Assembly (NCBI GenBank): GCA_017607445.1
Contig: JAEVHH010000004.1
Coordinates: 1,860,001-1,924,000, forward strand
DNA: 64,000 nucleotides
Reading direction: 5' to 3'
DNA from: Histoplasma ohiense
Taxonomy: Eukaryota; Ascomycota; Eurotiomycetes; Onygenales; Ajellomycetaceae
Translations under genes and position numbers: made by a program
Notes under the pieces: generated by a model
Database searches by the model: none
What the model saw: only the letters and a program-made list of their open reading frames with translations
What the model was told of the DNA's origin: nothing
Shown: positions 34,511 through 47,441 of the stretch, piece after piece
Position numbering within the stretch: position 1 is the stretch's first letter
Layout: each line of letters opens with the position of its first letter

Positions 34511-36546
34511 CTTGGTTGTGATCGATATGTCAATGTGACTGTTGAGGAGAGAGGTCAGGGGGGTTGAAGAGAGCGGTCTACAACAAACAAGGCAAGAGAG
34601 GGGGAATTAAGACAGGAAATTGACAGTCAGTAGCCATCTGAGCATTTTGGCTGGCTGTAAGTTCGGGTTGCAGCGATGTTGGACAGAAGCTTCGTCTGGT
34701 AAAAAATTTCTCTGCTTCGAAGTCCTAACGTCACGTGGACTAGTGTGACTCCGTTAGCGGCCTAATGCCAAATTCGGCCAAATCGGCCAGGTCACAACAA
34801 TTTGACGCACAAATTGATTAAGGAGAGGCCGAAGATGGTCAGATAAATGGGAGTAAAACAGTAGCTGTAGAACGTTTCATGTATCCTATCTCTGTATAGA
34901 TTTTTCGCCAGAAAGCCTAGCTATGCGGAAATTGAAAATATAAGTAGTCTGGATCCATAATTTATGAACACGAAGATAAAAAAAAATGGAAGGAGGAGAA
35001 ATCAACAATCCAACAGGTCTCTGTACCTCACTCCATTTCCTTTAAGAGGGAAAATCGCTTGTCCAGGAGAGACGATACAATAACCAAGCTGCTGGCGAGT
35101 ACTTGACTCCATGAAGAGAAGGGCAGCGGCAAAAACGAGAATTTAAAAATTGAAGATGAAGAGGCGCGACTGGTGCGAGTATAGAAAATCCTTAAAAAGG
35201 GGATTTGTGAGCAAGGGTTTGGGGGAAAAGATTGTAAAATAACGATTTCTCAAAAGTATTATAAAAAGAATCTAGGTAAGATGAATGGGACAAGGATAAA
35301 TAAAATTGGATGCCCGCCAGCAGGAGAGGCGTAAATAGCAACTTACACACTCACTCACACACACAAATAAAAAGGAAAAAAGGAATGGAAAAAGAAAAAA
35401 GAAAAGAAAGAGAAAAAAAAAAAAACAAGTGCCGTAGGGGAATACAACTGGACAGATAGGGACAGATATGGTCACAAAATTAACCAGCAAAAATGTGAGA
35501 TAAAAGACACCGAACCATTGAAGAGAGATTTTTAGCAACAATATCAAGGGATGACAGGATAATGGAAAAAATGGGTGTACGAAAAGGAAAGAAAATATCC
35601 ATGAATCCAGCACGAAAAATGTTTCCGCATCAAACATTCCTTTAGACATTCCTGCAGACACCCATTTTCCCAAGCCAATAAACGGACTTAAAACAATCGT
35701 TTAATACGTACGCCTTATCATGATTGCTTTGCAAATGGGCATATCGATCAAAATGGTTCTTTTCCTTTTTCCTTTTTCTTTTCTTTGGGGGGAAGTGAGG
35801 GGAGGACGAAGGGAACACAAAATATATATGCAGGGAAGAGTGAAAGAAAAATACCCCACAAAAAAAATATGTCGACACGCTTCAAATGATGGGTGGAAAG
35901 AAGAGAGTACGTGTAAATTGGTGAACACAATTCAGAAGAAACATGTAAAATAAATGAAGCAGACGTAGGAAAGAATAAGTTGGGAAGCAGAAAACAGGCA
36001 GGGGTCAAATGGACACAAGGAGGAAAATGATGTTGGTAGTGCGACGTAGACGCAAAGGATGGGAGATAAAAGCAAAATGGGAAATGGGATACGGAAAAAA
36101 GGGGAAATGAGAACGAGAATGAGTCCTCCCGAGTTCTAGTAGAACCCAAGTGCGCACAAGCAAAATGCGCCAGAACAGTATGCATTTTCTCGCTAATCCC
36201 GAACAAAAAAAATAGCCGCTTTTCCTTCAAGATTCCATGCAGTGGTCAAATAACCCCGAGAAAAAATGACAAAATATAACAGGGGGACAAACAAGAAATA
36301 TCGATGCAAATATAAAACAAAAGTGGGAATTAACGGAAGAACAATAAATACAATAATTTGATAATGGTAAAGGAAATGTAAAAAAAAAGAGGTGGGGGGG
36401 AGACATGGACGAAAACATCAACAGGGGCAAAGGCCAGCCTAGCATGACGGTCTAACATGTAAGTGTCCAGTGTTCCAAAACGCCAGACGCTCCGGTACTC
36501 ATCACACATGCAAAACATTATATAGATGCGTTTTATATGCGGTGAT
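34511..36546. other. Intergenic region (WHI3 3' side, mS45 promoter side)
   Basis: No gene supported. The 35.0-36.5 kb part is A/G-rich on the plus strand, so pyrimidine-rich in the direction of WHI3 transcription. It probably contains a long WHI3 3' UTR. Confidence 0.5.
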
Positions 36547-38322
36547 CTATCGGCCCATGAAATCAGCAAAAGCAGTGACGTTCATGTTTGCCATATTTGG
36601 ACCTGCCATTCCACCAACGGGTCCACCATTAAGAGTTTGCGAACGCGATGTTCCAATAGCGCCAGGGTTCATTCCGAGTCCCGGCGTTGAGTGCCCATTA
36701 AAGGCGTTGTTGGCCGCAGAGTTGTTGTTGATGCCGGCCATAGGATTGATTGAATTGTTCGCATTTGCAAAGCCAGGAGGGATGCCCAATCCAGGTGGGA
36801 AAGTGTTCGCAGTCGCGAAAAGTGGCATTCCTGTGCCATTTGCTGTTTTCCCAGAATTAGCATTGGGTGTTGCGTTCATCCCGGGGGGAGGCCCTGGGCG
36901 AACTCCAAGCGGGTTTTTAGAGAAACTAAGACGAATGCCGCCTTTGACACTGTTGGAAAGTTGATATCCGTACAGCTCGTGCAGGGCTTTAGTCGCAAAA
37001 GAAATGTCTTCGAATTCAACGAAGCACATAGGTCCGTTCTGCTTATTCCGGAAGCAGAGTCGCTTATATCCACGCTGTTTGGTAAACAAAGCCTTCAGCT
37101 CGTCTTCTGAGGTATCATGTGGGAGATTGCCCACGTATAAAGTATTGCAAGGAGGGTTTTGATCGGCCGGATTGACGGGTGGGTAATTTACACGATGGTA
37201 CTGAGAAGCATGCATGTATCCCGGATTTGGTACCATGGTGGATGAAAGGCCGGGCGGTATTGTACTGGTGGGAGTTCCAATATTCGTATTTGATCGAGCG
37301 CCACTCAATTGCTGCATTGGGTTGCTAACATTTGTTGATAACGAGAGGTTGGCAAAATGTGATAGAGGGACTGGCGGGTTGGTCAAGCGTCGCTGCAAAG
37401 CTGCCGGATTAGAAGGGCAATTCCGCGCATACCCAACAGGGTCATTCAGCAAGTCACCGGTATCTTCGTCCGGATCCTGTTTGATCATCATCTTGCCAGA
37501 CCCGTAAGAGCGGTCATTGACTGAATTTTCGATAGGCGACTGAGGGGAAAATATAGATGTGAGTTGGGAACTCCCTTCTGGCGTTGGAAGCTCATGATTC
37601 CCTGCTCTCTCGAACGCCTGGAAAGCACCATTAAAAAGCGACGCCTGGCGCGTTAAGACCGACGGAGCACTGATTTGGGATGTAGAATTTGACAGGGTAC
37701 GAGTTGACGCATGATCGATTGTATTGCGGCGCACCAGTGAGGCTGGAGGAGTGTTAAGAATTTCAACAATCATATTGGCTTCACCCGTACTGTTGAGTTT
37801 ACCATGGAGGGCGTTTCGAACTTCCTCTGCTGCGGCTCTCGTTTCAAATCGTGCGATCGCAGAGCGACACTGGCCGTCTTCGGGGTGTTCGTTAGGAACG
37901 AAGGCATAATCGACTAAGTGCTGGGAAAATGTAAGTAGACCATGTAGTAATTCGTTGCTGTATTTCGGCGCCAATCGTCGCAAAAGGACAGAAACAGTGC
38001 CGCCATTAACGTTTTTTGTGGGATACGTTCCATTCAAGCCGTTCATGTTTGGTATGCCATTCCCAGCAGCATCCATCTCTGCATGACGCAATGAAGGTTG
38101 GCCTATCGGTGGAAGCATGGTATTAAAGGCTGAGGAAGCGGAGGCAGGTGGTTGAGATGATACAGGGGAAAACGGCTCGGGTATGTTTGTGTTGTGTATG
38201 CTTGATGTGCCGTTAGGTGTGGAAACTGGAAGGTGGGAAATCGCGGCGGAACTGGACCCGTTGCGCTTCAGCGTGGGCCTATTGAACATTGCGCCGGGTT
38301 GGTTCAACTGACCGTTGCTCAT
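36547..38322 (-). CDS. WHI3: Whi3-type RNA-binding protein (RRM)
   Basis: A single-exon 591-aa frame. Whi3 binds mRNAs such as G1 cyclin messages and, in hyphal fungi, helps position them and desynchronise nuclei, through condensates formed with its disordered tracts. The C-terminal RRM (about 385-470) is highly characteristic: TLYVGNLPHDTSEDELKALF (RNP2 side), KRLCFRNKQNGPMCFVEFED (RNP1 side) and GGIRLSFSKNPLGVRPG. A second, divergent RRM-like region lies near residues 108-185 (VSVLLRRLAPKYSNELLHGL onward). The remaining sequence is Asn/Ser/Pro/Gly-rich and probably disordered. The start codon is the first Met after a long leader without in-frame extension. The upstream 1.7 kb is compositionally unusual and may be a long 5' UTR. 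Confidence 0.92.
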   Translation of the reverse strand: MSNGQLNQPGAMFNRPTLKRNGSSSAAISHLPVSTPNGTSSIHNTNIPEPFSPVSSQPPASASSAFNTMLPPIGQPSLRHAEMDAAGNGIPNMNGLNGTYPTKNVNGGTVSVLLRRLAPKYSNELLHGLLTFSQHLVDYAFVPNEHPEDGQCRSAIARFETRAAAEEVRNALHGKLNSTGEANMIVEILNTPPASLVRRNTIDHASTRTLSNSTSQISAPSVLTRQASLFNGAFQAFERAGNHELPTPEGSSQLTSIFSPQSPIENSVNDRSYGSGKMMIKQDPDEDTGDLLNDPVGYARNCPSNPAALQRRLTNPPVPLSHFANLSLSTNVSNPMQQLSGARSNTNIGTPTSTIPPGLSSTMVPNPGYMHASQYHRVNYPPVNPADQNPPCNTLYVGNLPHDTSEDELKALFTKQRGYKRLCFRNKQNGPMCFVEFEDISFATKALHELYGYQLSNSVKGGIRLSFSKNPLGVRPGPPPGMNATPNANSGKTANGTGMPLFATANTFPPGLGIPPGFANANNSINPMAGINNNSAANNAFNGHSTPGLGMNPGAIGTSRSQTLNGGPVGGMAGPNMANMNVTAFADFMGR

Positions 38323-39794
38323 AGTCGATATAAAGAAGTTTTTAGGTAAGGTACGTATTGGCGCAAAGGGAAGTGGAATCCTCCCTTTTTATCGCTTGGG
38401 ACGATCCTCGCGAAAGTCTCGCGGGTCGCGTAAAGTCGATAGTCTTAAGCACGGCTGCTAAACAGTAGGAGTATGATGTGATGGTAAGAAGTTGTGACGC
38501 TTAAAAAATCCCTTCGATGAGGATCGAAGGCTAGAGTCGACGCGAAAAAGGAGATGGGAGGCCCGTTAGCGTGGGATTCGTGTGACAAAATAAGCTATGA
38601 ATTTATGTGCATCGCTTGAGGAAGGGGCTGATCTAAGCAAAGCAGCGCGTTCTGCAAATGTTAGTTCTATAACACGAAAAATGGCGATGGGAACGAGTGG
38701 TGGATTGAACAAAATGGAATTGTAGGATGTTGAGGTACGGGCAAGGTGAGAGACAATCGCGATGTGTTGGGCACGCAAAAAAATTAGCCAAATTAATAGA
38801 GCGACGACGCAATGAGGATAAATCCGGAAGCAAACTGCAGAACGGAAAGGCAAGGGAAGATGCCACGATCTAAGGCTTCGAACTCAACATTGAATAGAGG
38901 GCGAGACGGCATAGAGCGACGAATATTGGGGGATTACCCTGACAAAAGGGTGTGCAGGGGCCCTATCACTCTTTTTTTGGCCTTTCTTTTTTGAAGTGGA
39001 GAGGGGCCGAGGGCGATGGATGAGATAGGATGGGCGCAAGAATAACGGCGCAACAAGAACAATAGAAACAGGAAAATATGACCCGCGATTGAAGGCTAAA
39101 ACAGTCGACAAGATGGGAGAAAAACTATGCGTAGTCCAGAGAATCGATGGTAAAAACGGACAGAGTAAGGTCAGGTTTGAAGATGAAAGGAAATAAGAAA
39201 TAGTTAACTAACAAGGGTTCCAAGGTTGGCCCAGGGCCAGAAGAAGAACGGGTTTCTACGAGAGGGATCTCCAATAGGTCGAAATAAAGATGCGCGAAGT
39301 GTTGATTTTTTCGGGCGTTATTGGTAGAATCGCGGAATAGTGATGAGGTGCGCCGGAAGATTTTTTTCATGGGCTTGTTTGATGATTAGGGAGAGGCGAT
39401 GGTCGGTTCTGCTGGAGTCGCGCAAGCTTGGAGACGACGAGCAAGAGACGAGCTCGAAAAGGCCGGAGAAAGGTACAGTGACGACTGGACGGGGAGCACA
39501 GAACAGACGACAGGGCAGACTGTTGCTTGGCTGCTTCAGCTAAGACTAGCTAGTGTGATTGGAAGTGTCTGTCTGGGTGCAGTCGCCAGTCTTCTGCGCC
39601 GCTAGAGTACAGGGTTGGCAGCGCAGCGACTGTGGTTGGCTGGAGCAATGGCTCAGTGGTCGATCTAAAGGGGCGAGGTGATGGAGGGTAGGGAAATTGG
39701 ACGGACTGGTAGGAGGAGGGGATGAAGCGAAGGACGATGGAGGAGAAACTGGCGACCTCGCAATGGAGATGGGGAGATGGAGAAGGAGAGAGAG

Positions 39795-39821
39795 CGAGTG
39801 CGAGTGCGAGTGCGAGTGCGA
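39795..39821. repeat. (GAGTGC)n hexanucleotide repeat
   Basis: Four to five GAGTGC units in the presumed WHI3 leader. Confidence 0.85.
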
Positions 39822-41334
39822 GAGATATGGAGAGACGAAGAAATGAAAAGACGAGGAGAAAAGGAGATAGGGAGATGAACAGATCGATGGATGGTGGAGA
39901 TGGGTTGGATAGGCTGTTGAGGTTGCGGAGAGAGGACAGGAAGAGAAGGACTGTGGGCAATGTTGGCGGTGATGCTACGCTGGCCGGAGCAGTTAGTGGC
40001 AATGGGACGTTAAGCGGTTAGGTTTACCCTTGGGCGGGTGAAGCCTGGAGTTTGGGGGCCGATTGGGGGCCGATTGGGGGCCGTTTAGGGAAGGGTCTTA
40101 GGGCAGAAGGTTGTTGCATCTGGTGATCAAAGACACAGACCAAAGTGCTGGCTCTGTTCCTGAGGCCCAGTTACTCGTCGCTGCTCATGTTCACCATCGT
40201 AAGTTCGTAACCACTCTGCCGTTGTTGCAGAAATGTGCAGGATAGTCGCATCGGATTTTTTGGTTAAAGTTTTGTGTGTGCGCTCCCAGAAAAAATTTTA
40301 AATTTTATTATCAAAATACTTAATGGATCTCGCTTCGAGAGTTTTCTAAGTCCCAAGTATGCACCGTCTCAGTTACCTGGAACAGACGCGAACCTTTTTA
40401 TCTTGGAGTTATCAACTTTTTCTTTCTTTTCCCATATGATGGACATTATCCCTTACAACATGGGCATAGCTCGAACGATCGAGAGAGATAAAGTTACATC
40501 AAACGCTTGATCTGATAACGGAAGTTTTTGGGGATCATACAGGCCTCGTTGATTTTAAATCTAAAACCCGATGACCTAACAAACGAATCGTGAAAAGTCA
40601 AACAGCCGAAAATAAAGTAGCAACGCGTACCCAATTCCAAAACCCCCCTTTTGTCTCCTAAAAATGCGCTTACCTTGCAGCTTCCCACTTTATTTTCATA
40701 TCAAGCTTGATCACGGTGGACTTGATATTGATCGATGCACACATGCACATGTCGTTCTTCCAATCAAGTTGGGCCATCCAAGCTTCTGAGGGGAAGTGGA
40801 TTGTTCTGGCCCAATAATCCGGAAAAACACGAACCGTCCACGGGCAAGTGACGATCCTTGAAACCTGAATTAATCCCGACGGTAACTGTCATATGTGTGA
40901 TTGGTAGGTAACTGAGGGCCGACTTTTTGATTTTTCCACATTTGCAAAATGTCTAGTGGAAGCTTCGCTGGGAAGATCAAAAACGGTTACTCTGGCTGAG
41001 CCTTGTGGCAAATTTTGATGGACAGTTCACATCCCCCGGTACCTGGGGAGTTAAAAAAACTTTCTAACGGCCACAACAACTAACCCAAAAAGAGCCAAAT
41101 CCTTGCAAGGGAGGAACAATCAGCTTAATGGAAAAGGGCTAGAATGCTGTGACAAAATATTGAAAACGCGCCTTAGTCTCGTTAGGCCTCTACTTTTCCC
41201 CAACTAAATCTGCGAGAGCCGAGAAATATGACCAATCAGCAAGCGTGTCTGTGTGAGAAGTTTTGCGTTCGGAGAAAAAAAAAGTTGTTACGACGGCCTT
41301 GTCCAAACCCAGCAGAGGAGGTGGGACGTTCAGC

Positions 41335-41336
<2 letters not shown>

Positions 41337-41365
<29 letters not shown>
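41337..41365. repeat. A29 homopolymer
   Basis: A perfect A-run inside the gene-free region. Confidence 0.95.
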
Positions 41366-41369
<4 letters not shown>

Positions 41370-44300
41370 AAAATCGAAGATACCAAATCGAGCTTTTCGT
41401 CTTCTCATTCGCCGCCAAATTTTATATGTCAACTTTACGTACTCCGTAGTAAAGCACATTTTTTCCTGTCTCAACGGCATGGCCTCATATGGTTGGAGGG
41501 ATAGAAGAAAAAGAAGTTGATCATCATTTTTGTCAACGAAATCACCTCCCAAGACCCGCCAATGATGGACTGCCGTGACTAGGGTGGGCCACGTCCTCAG
41601 CGGCTCAGCTGGAGCAGAAATAAGGGGCCCACAGCTCCAGCAAAAGATGAACCCAGAACCAATGCATCGGGGTGCCTAGGAACAGCCCTAGGCCCCGGTC
41701 CGATTTCCTCAACCAAACTTCCCCAAGCTTTGATTTATTGAACATTTAGCCGCAAGGTTGACGGTCATGTCGGTTAATCATTGGCCGTTCAGTTCATCAA
41801 GATCTACGCCGTCCGATGCCGCACAACATCGTGTGCAGGCAGAGTGTGGAAAGGCTTGTGAACTCATGGCGCGTTCCTGGCACGTTATTGAAAATGCTGG
41901 ATGTTTTGCTAGCGACTGGAGATGTTCTAACATACCGCAGGACACTAGTCCGTAATAGGAAGCCCTGGGCAGAACTACGATTGCACGTTACGGATTCGAT
42001 GGGGTGAGTGGGCCAGTGGGCCCTCGATTCCTTCCCCTGCAAGAATGCTGGGGCCAGCGCGAGCGGGATTTGTTGGCATCTGATCGGGTGTCAGGGATCA
42101 CGAAGAATTTTCCCGAGTGCTTGTGAGTAGGAGTGTGGATAGTGGATATTGATCGAGCGGACGACGAGAAGTCGCGCGTCTGATGTGTTGCGGCAAATTC
42201 ATTCTGTGTGGAGAGAACTTTGTTTTGGTCGACCATGTACGGCTGATCTCGCCGTCCGGAGATTTCATATTACGGATGATCCTTCTCTGCTTCTCTGGAG
42301 AAACAAAATAGCAAGGACAGAATTGGCCCCGGGGTTGTTCCACGCAGACTTCTGGAAAATGGATGTTCGTCATCTAGGTCAACTGTAACTCTGTACAATT
42401 CAGTGGATAGTTGTCAGGTTGCAGCGACAAAATGGAATATTTCAGAACAATGGCAAGTTTGCATTTAGACATATCTTGCACTCAACGGCGGTTATCTTCC
42501 TTCCAAAGGAAGGTAGAAAAATGTGGAGATATCTACACATGCAGTAAACTACCTTCACTTGAGAATGGTCAATATTGCCAATCAACTTTTCAGGACGTCC
42601 AGAATAGTCCGTACCAATGCTGTCGTTTGCTATTATTGGAAATGCTAAGTGAGGATGATTCGGGCCTTCAGGAGAGCACCCGCAGACGGATAAGAATGTG
42701 GGTAGAATAGAATAATTATGTCACTTGGTCCTATAACAAACGACAGGCTGCTCCGCCAGAAGAAACTCCATTCATCAAATCGTTAACGAGTGCTCTAGAA
42801 CATCCTGGAATCCACGCAAGGCGTGATATATCTGATTTCAAGGGATGTGACGATCCGTCCCGAATGGGAAATAAGGAAGCATCAGATGTTTACCACATAA
42901 GATATAAACAAAGACAGCATATGTTAGGTCATTGCTCAACGCAACGATTCAACATGTAAATATAGGAGAGCTTCTTGGGCTAATATGTAAGACTAATCGG
43001 TAGGAAGTTTGGCTGGATAATTTTCATGCCTTGATCTATGATACGAAACTAAGTGCATCACAGAACCGTGGGCATAGAAAATACATATGAGAGGGAACTT
43101 GATACATCGGGACAAAGTATCTGAAAGGTGGGAATCCTTTGACCATCACCCAATTGACATGCCCAACGCTACGGGGTAAGGGAAAGGAATGAGAAGATGA
43201 TGATCTTGGTGAGTTGAGCAGTGTTAAGGAGAATAGTCTGTTGGCACCTTTGGTGACAATTATCGCTGCCCAGATGGGCTGGCATGACACAAGATAAAGA
43301 GGATTGCGTAGAGGAAATATGGCATCACAGGAGAAGCCAAAATCAAAAATGACCTGTCAACAAGCGCATATCACGCACCGATCGGGAAATTTGTGACTGT
43401 CCGTGTTCGGCTGAGAAACCACGGCCAAGTACCCTACCAAGCCGCTATTCCGTATTTGGTCAAGCTAGTTCTCCCCACCCGAGATTTTGGACGTCAATCG
43501 CAGAGCCTCCTCGCTTCCCCTGGGATGCCGATCAGAACCTCCAACGAAGCCTCAAAAAAAAAAAAAAAAAAGGAACCCACAAGATCACACAGCGGAAGGC
43601 TCTATCGGGGTCTAGCGTCCTGGATCTCTAAAAGCTACGGAGTATTCTGCGCTTGATTCGGGATAAGTGGGCTGTGATGGACAGACCGCACCAGAAGTGC
43701 TTTCAATACTGTGAATCATTCTCGTATTCTCCTTGGTTTGCTCGGGAAGTTCTGGCGATAATCATCTGGCCCAAGCACTGGACACAAAGAGCTGAGCCTC
43801 ATCGCTGAAGGACATTTTTATTTGAAGCGACTCTAGCTGAACAGGATACGGGACAACGACAAGGGGGATGGATGTCCATCATGAACAGTTTCGACGAAAT
43901 TTTTGTTTTCCTCCTCCCTCCACCAAAGAAATTCTATGAAGTCTTCACGAGTTCACATTATGAGAAGGCCACTCCACCCAAACCAATGCACTTCTAACAA
44001 ATCCTGAAATCTAAGTAATGGCAACAAGGTATGGCTTGCAATGACATCGGCACTGAGCAGCGGACGCAGACATCTGACACATGCTCCATTTTTGAATTCC
44101 CTTTCTTTCTTCTTCTGGCCCACGTTGGCTCGGTTAGGCAGAAAGACTGTTGCCTTTGTTGAAGATGGTGGAGATGCAGAGGGTAGCATGAGAAGAGCGT
44201 GGGATGAATCGACAGACCCGTGAGTTGAAAGGTTGAGATCCAATCAACACGAGAAACGTATTCGACTCTCGGCATTTCTGACAATATCAACAAAATCCAC

Positions 44301-44777
44301 TGGAGAACAGTCGGTGCTGTGCATTGCTGACGGGGATGAGAATTTCTTCACCTCTGACAAGCGTCGGAGCGGTGCCGTCTTTGTTGTTCACGTTCGTCGA
44401 CAATCAAGCACATTTCCGGGGGTCGATTGGAGCTAAAATTAAGGAGGACGCCAAAATACGAGATTTGGGCCATCTTAATTCACACTAATAAATATCAAGC
44501 CACCCAGCTCTTCATCCATCTCGTCTTTGCCCTTGTCAAACATCTACCTGCTCTTCGCTTTCTGTGAAGGAGCCAGTCTTTCCCTTGACGCGAAGCGTGT
44601 TACCATGCATCCATTCGTTTGATCGAGTAACTCTTCATAAAGCACCTGGAGCCCAAGTCACTCGTTTCCTTTTTGCTCTCTTCAGCCCCTCTCTTATCTT
44701 TTCTTGCGTTCACTGGATAACGCGATTTCCTCTTGATATTCTGATTTTCTTGCTTGTCCCAAAAACCAATCTCGAAA

Positions 44778-47441
44778 ATGGGGGAGCTGACAATTGGTTA
44801 TGTGTCTGGAATCATCGCTGCTGGAATTTTTATTAGTAAGTATTTGCTACCAATGGGCCAAGCAGCCTCTCTCCCCTTCTGAATCTTCTCCTAGCTGACT
44901 TGTTACCAGTTCAGCGTTTTATTCCAACGGCAACTTCTCTCATTTTAAGTGGCCTTTTGCGAGATGAAAATACGGCCGCAACATGGTAAGGCTTCTCGAC
45001 ACCAGATAACCCTGCCTTGCAGCAGATGCTCATCCACGCGAGTAGGACTCAAGTAGCCCGCGCTTTACATTCGACGTATTGGCCGACCTTTGTCCGTGCG
45101 GACACCGTAACCTCTGGTCCTGTGAGCAGAGTTGTTCAATTTGAAGCGCTGATGAGACCTCTAGTCCTTGGAGTTGTTGCCATTGCAGCAATTGTCACTC
45201 CTTTAGGCCTGTATGATGCTATTGTTCCTGATCATGCAACATCTTTGGAACCGTTTCAATATTCCAAGGATCAATCTCCGTTTGGATTTGGAACACCTCC
45301 AAGGAGTGACCTTGGGTTTAACCGTTTTTGTGGCAAAATTGGACGCACTACTTGTCCTGGCTCAGACGTTGTCATCGAAAATCGTCGAAACGGTACGCAA
45401 TACTTGCCATACGGCTACGATGCGCGAATCCCGCCTAAGGTCATGGAAACGTTCCAGAGCGGGCTGAAGTCCCTGTCACCCACTGTTTCTAGCATTTTCG
45501 ATATTGAATGGCGGTCATATGGAATCAGATCAGAAGATATTGTCAACAACGGTTCCAAGTTCTTAGTCGGAGAATACCGACAGGCGGGTGTTCTGGCTCT
45601 GAATAATGCGTATGATAAGGTGGAAGGCCTCATCGTCGATACCAAAAACGGCGGCATTGGGTTTCGAAATCATACTACTCCATCACCGCTACCTCATGGC
45701 AGCGAGTGGTCGGAAGATCTGCTCTTTGTTGAACCCCATACAGTGTGTATCGATACTAATTTGACAATGGATTTCAGAATTGGTCTCAGTGGCCCTAGCT
45801 CTATCGAGGATCTAGTGCTTACCGATCGTGGAGGATTTGTAAATCTCAATACCACTTATCCTGAATACGACCGACTCAACAGCCAGGCCGATCCTGATTT
45901 CTATGGGAGGGCGTACAAGGCCGCGTTCCTCAACAATGCGCTCACTATGATCTACCTCAACGTTTCTAATCCAAGAACTAAGAATTTAGAACCATTTTCC
46001 TATATGAACTCGGAAATCAACAAGACATTCACTTTGGAAGGAAACATAGGGGCAAAAGCTGACAGATTCCTTACAGACCAAAACTGGGGCAGCTATCTAT
46101 CGCTTAAAATCGCTGGCTTTAATTCCACATTTAATAGTACGGGTTCAGGTGATGATTACCCTAACCCTTTCGATATTACCACAAGCAACTTCACCTCCAT
46201 AGGTACGCTATTTCCGTCTATTCTCAACGAACAACGATAAGACTACTAACAATTTCGTAGAGGTTCTGTGTCAGGGAGCCGGTGGTCTTGACTACGCAAA
46301 TATTACGAATATTGGCGTAGTATGTGGGATGGCATTTGGAGCTGCGAGACGAAGCGATGGATCACGTTCCCTCGTTTTTGAACCGGGCTCCACCTGGACT
46401 GTGCCTATGTATAGTTGTGCGTCCGCGGCCCGTGCTGTGATAAAGACGGTCGACTTCCGATTCAACGGCACGGACGGACTTAACAGCCTTGCAATTCGCA
46501 GTATCCGTGACAAGACTTATGCGAAGGATACCGACAAGCCGCTTTGGGGCGTTGAGCGTTCTGAAGAGATTTTGGATGAAGTTTTGCCTCTGTGGGGTCT
46601 GGTGTCGGATCAGAATAAGGGAAGAGATGATCTTTCGGTCCTTCAAAAGGAATATTTATGGCTCCCCGGATACGCGGGACGTTTTGGTACTTCACCAGTT
46701 GGATACTCAAATCTACCGGGTATGTATTTCCATACTGGCGGATTCCAAACGGCTTATGATATAAGCACAAGCCCACCATCCGGAGTAAGCGACTATTCTG
46801 GGGCAACAAACCTTGCTATGTATTCAAAATGGCAGGAATTGTCCGAAAAAGCAAACACCACAGCAAGGATCATCAACTTAGTTTGGACAGACGTTGCCGC
46901 GAACGCAGTTGTAGGAACCAAAGGCTGGTTTTCTCAAGATCGAAAGAGTATTGTTAAACGTGATGATCAGAGCTCGACTCGACCGGAAGACAATAACCTA
47001 CGCGAAGTTCCAGTGGTCATTTTCCGAAGAGTTGTCAAGTACAATTTGAAATTCGCTATTCCTGCCATCCTCGCACTAGTTTTCACCGTTGTGATCGCAT
47101 CCGCAACATGCCTTCTGTGCGTGTTTGGTCGTGCAAGGCCGTCCAGGATGCGAAAGTATCTTTTCTATACCTCTGCTGGTCGCATAATGGCCAGCTTTGT
47201 ATATCCCAACCAAGCTGACCCTCAAGGGCCTTCAAAGCAATGGAACAGTAGCGTTGGGTTTAAGAGGATTGCCGTTGATGGTCCTGTTCCCAGAGCAAAG
47301 GATCCGGTGATGATGTCCAAATTTGGAGACGCAAACACAACAAACATGGATGCTCCTTTGCTCAAGGACGGCAGCATGGGAGCGGGGCTCCGGCCACCAA
47401 GCCCAGAATTTACCGCCCCTAATCAACCACAACAATATTAA
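44778..47441 (+). CDS. Large N-glycosylated membrane protein of unknown function
   Basis: Four exons, 44778-44835, 44910-44985, 45046-46202 and 46261-47441, give 823 aa. Intron 2 uses the acceptor at 45045; the nearer AGs bring in-frame stops. I do not recognise a named family. An N-terminal hydrophobic stretch (GYVSGIIAAGIFIIQRF) and a second one near residues 83-103 (RPLVLGVVAIAAIVTPLGLY) precede a region of about 590 residues rich in N-x-S/T sequons (NGT, NGS, NHT, NLT, NTT, NVS, NKT, NST) and in cysteines. A strong membrane helix follows near 690-718 (FAIPAILALVFTVVIASATC), then a short Pro-rich cytoplasmic tail. This layout suggests a surface or secretory-pathway protein with a large lumenal/extracellular domain. 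No enzyme motif is visible. Confidence 0.8.

Larger units (their letters stand above)
38323..44777. other. 6.5-kb gene-free region between WHI3 and the large membrane-protein gene
   Basis: The largest spacer in the window. These two genes are divergent, so both promoters lie here. The WHI3-proximal 1.7 kb is pyrimidine-rich in the transcribed sense, as in a long leader, with a (GAGTGC)n tract at 39795-39821. From 40.1 to 44.5 kb composition is mixed, with A29 at 41337-41365 and an A15 run near 43555. Short frames (for example plus 42411-42710, minus 43290-43036) show no domain. I saw no transposase, reverse transcriptase or terminal repeats. Confidence 0.5.
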
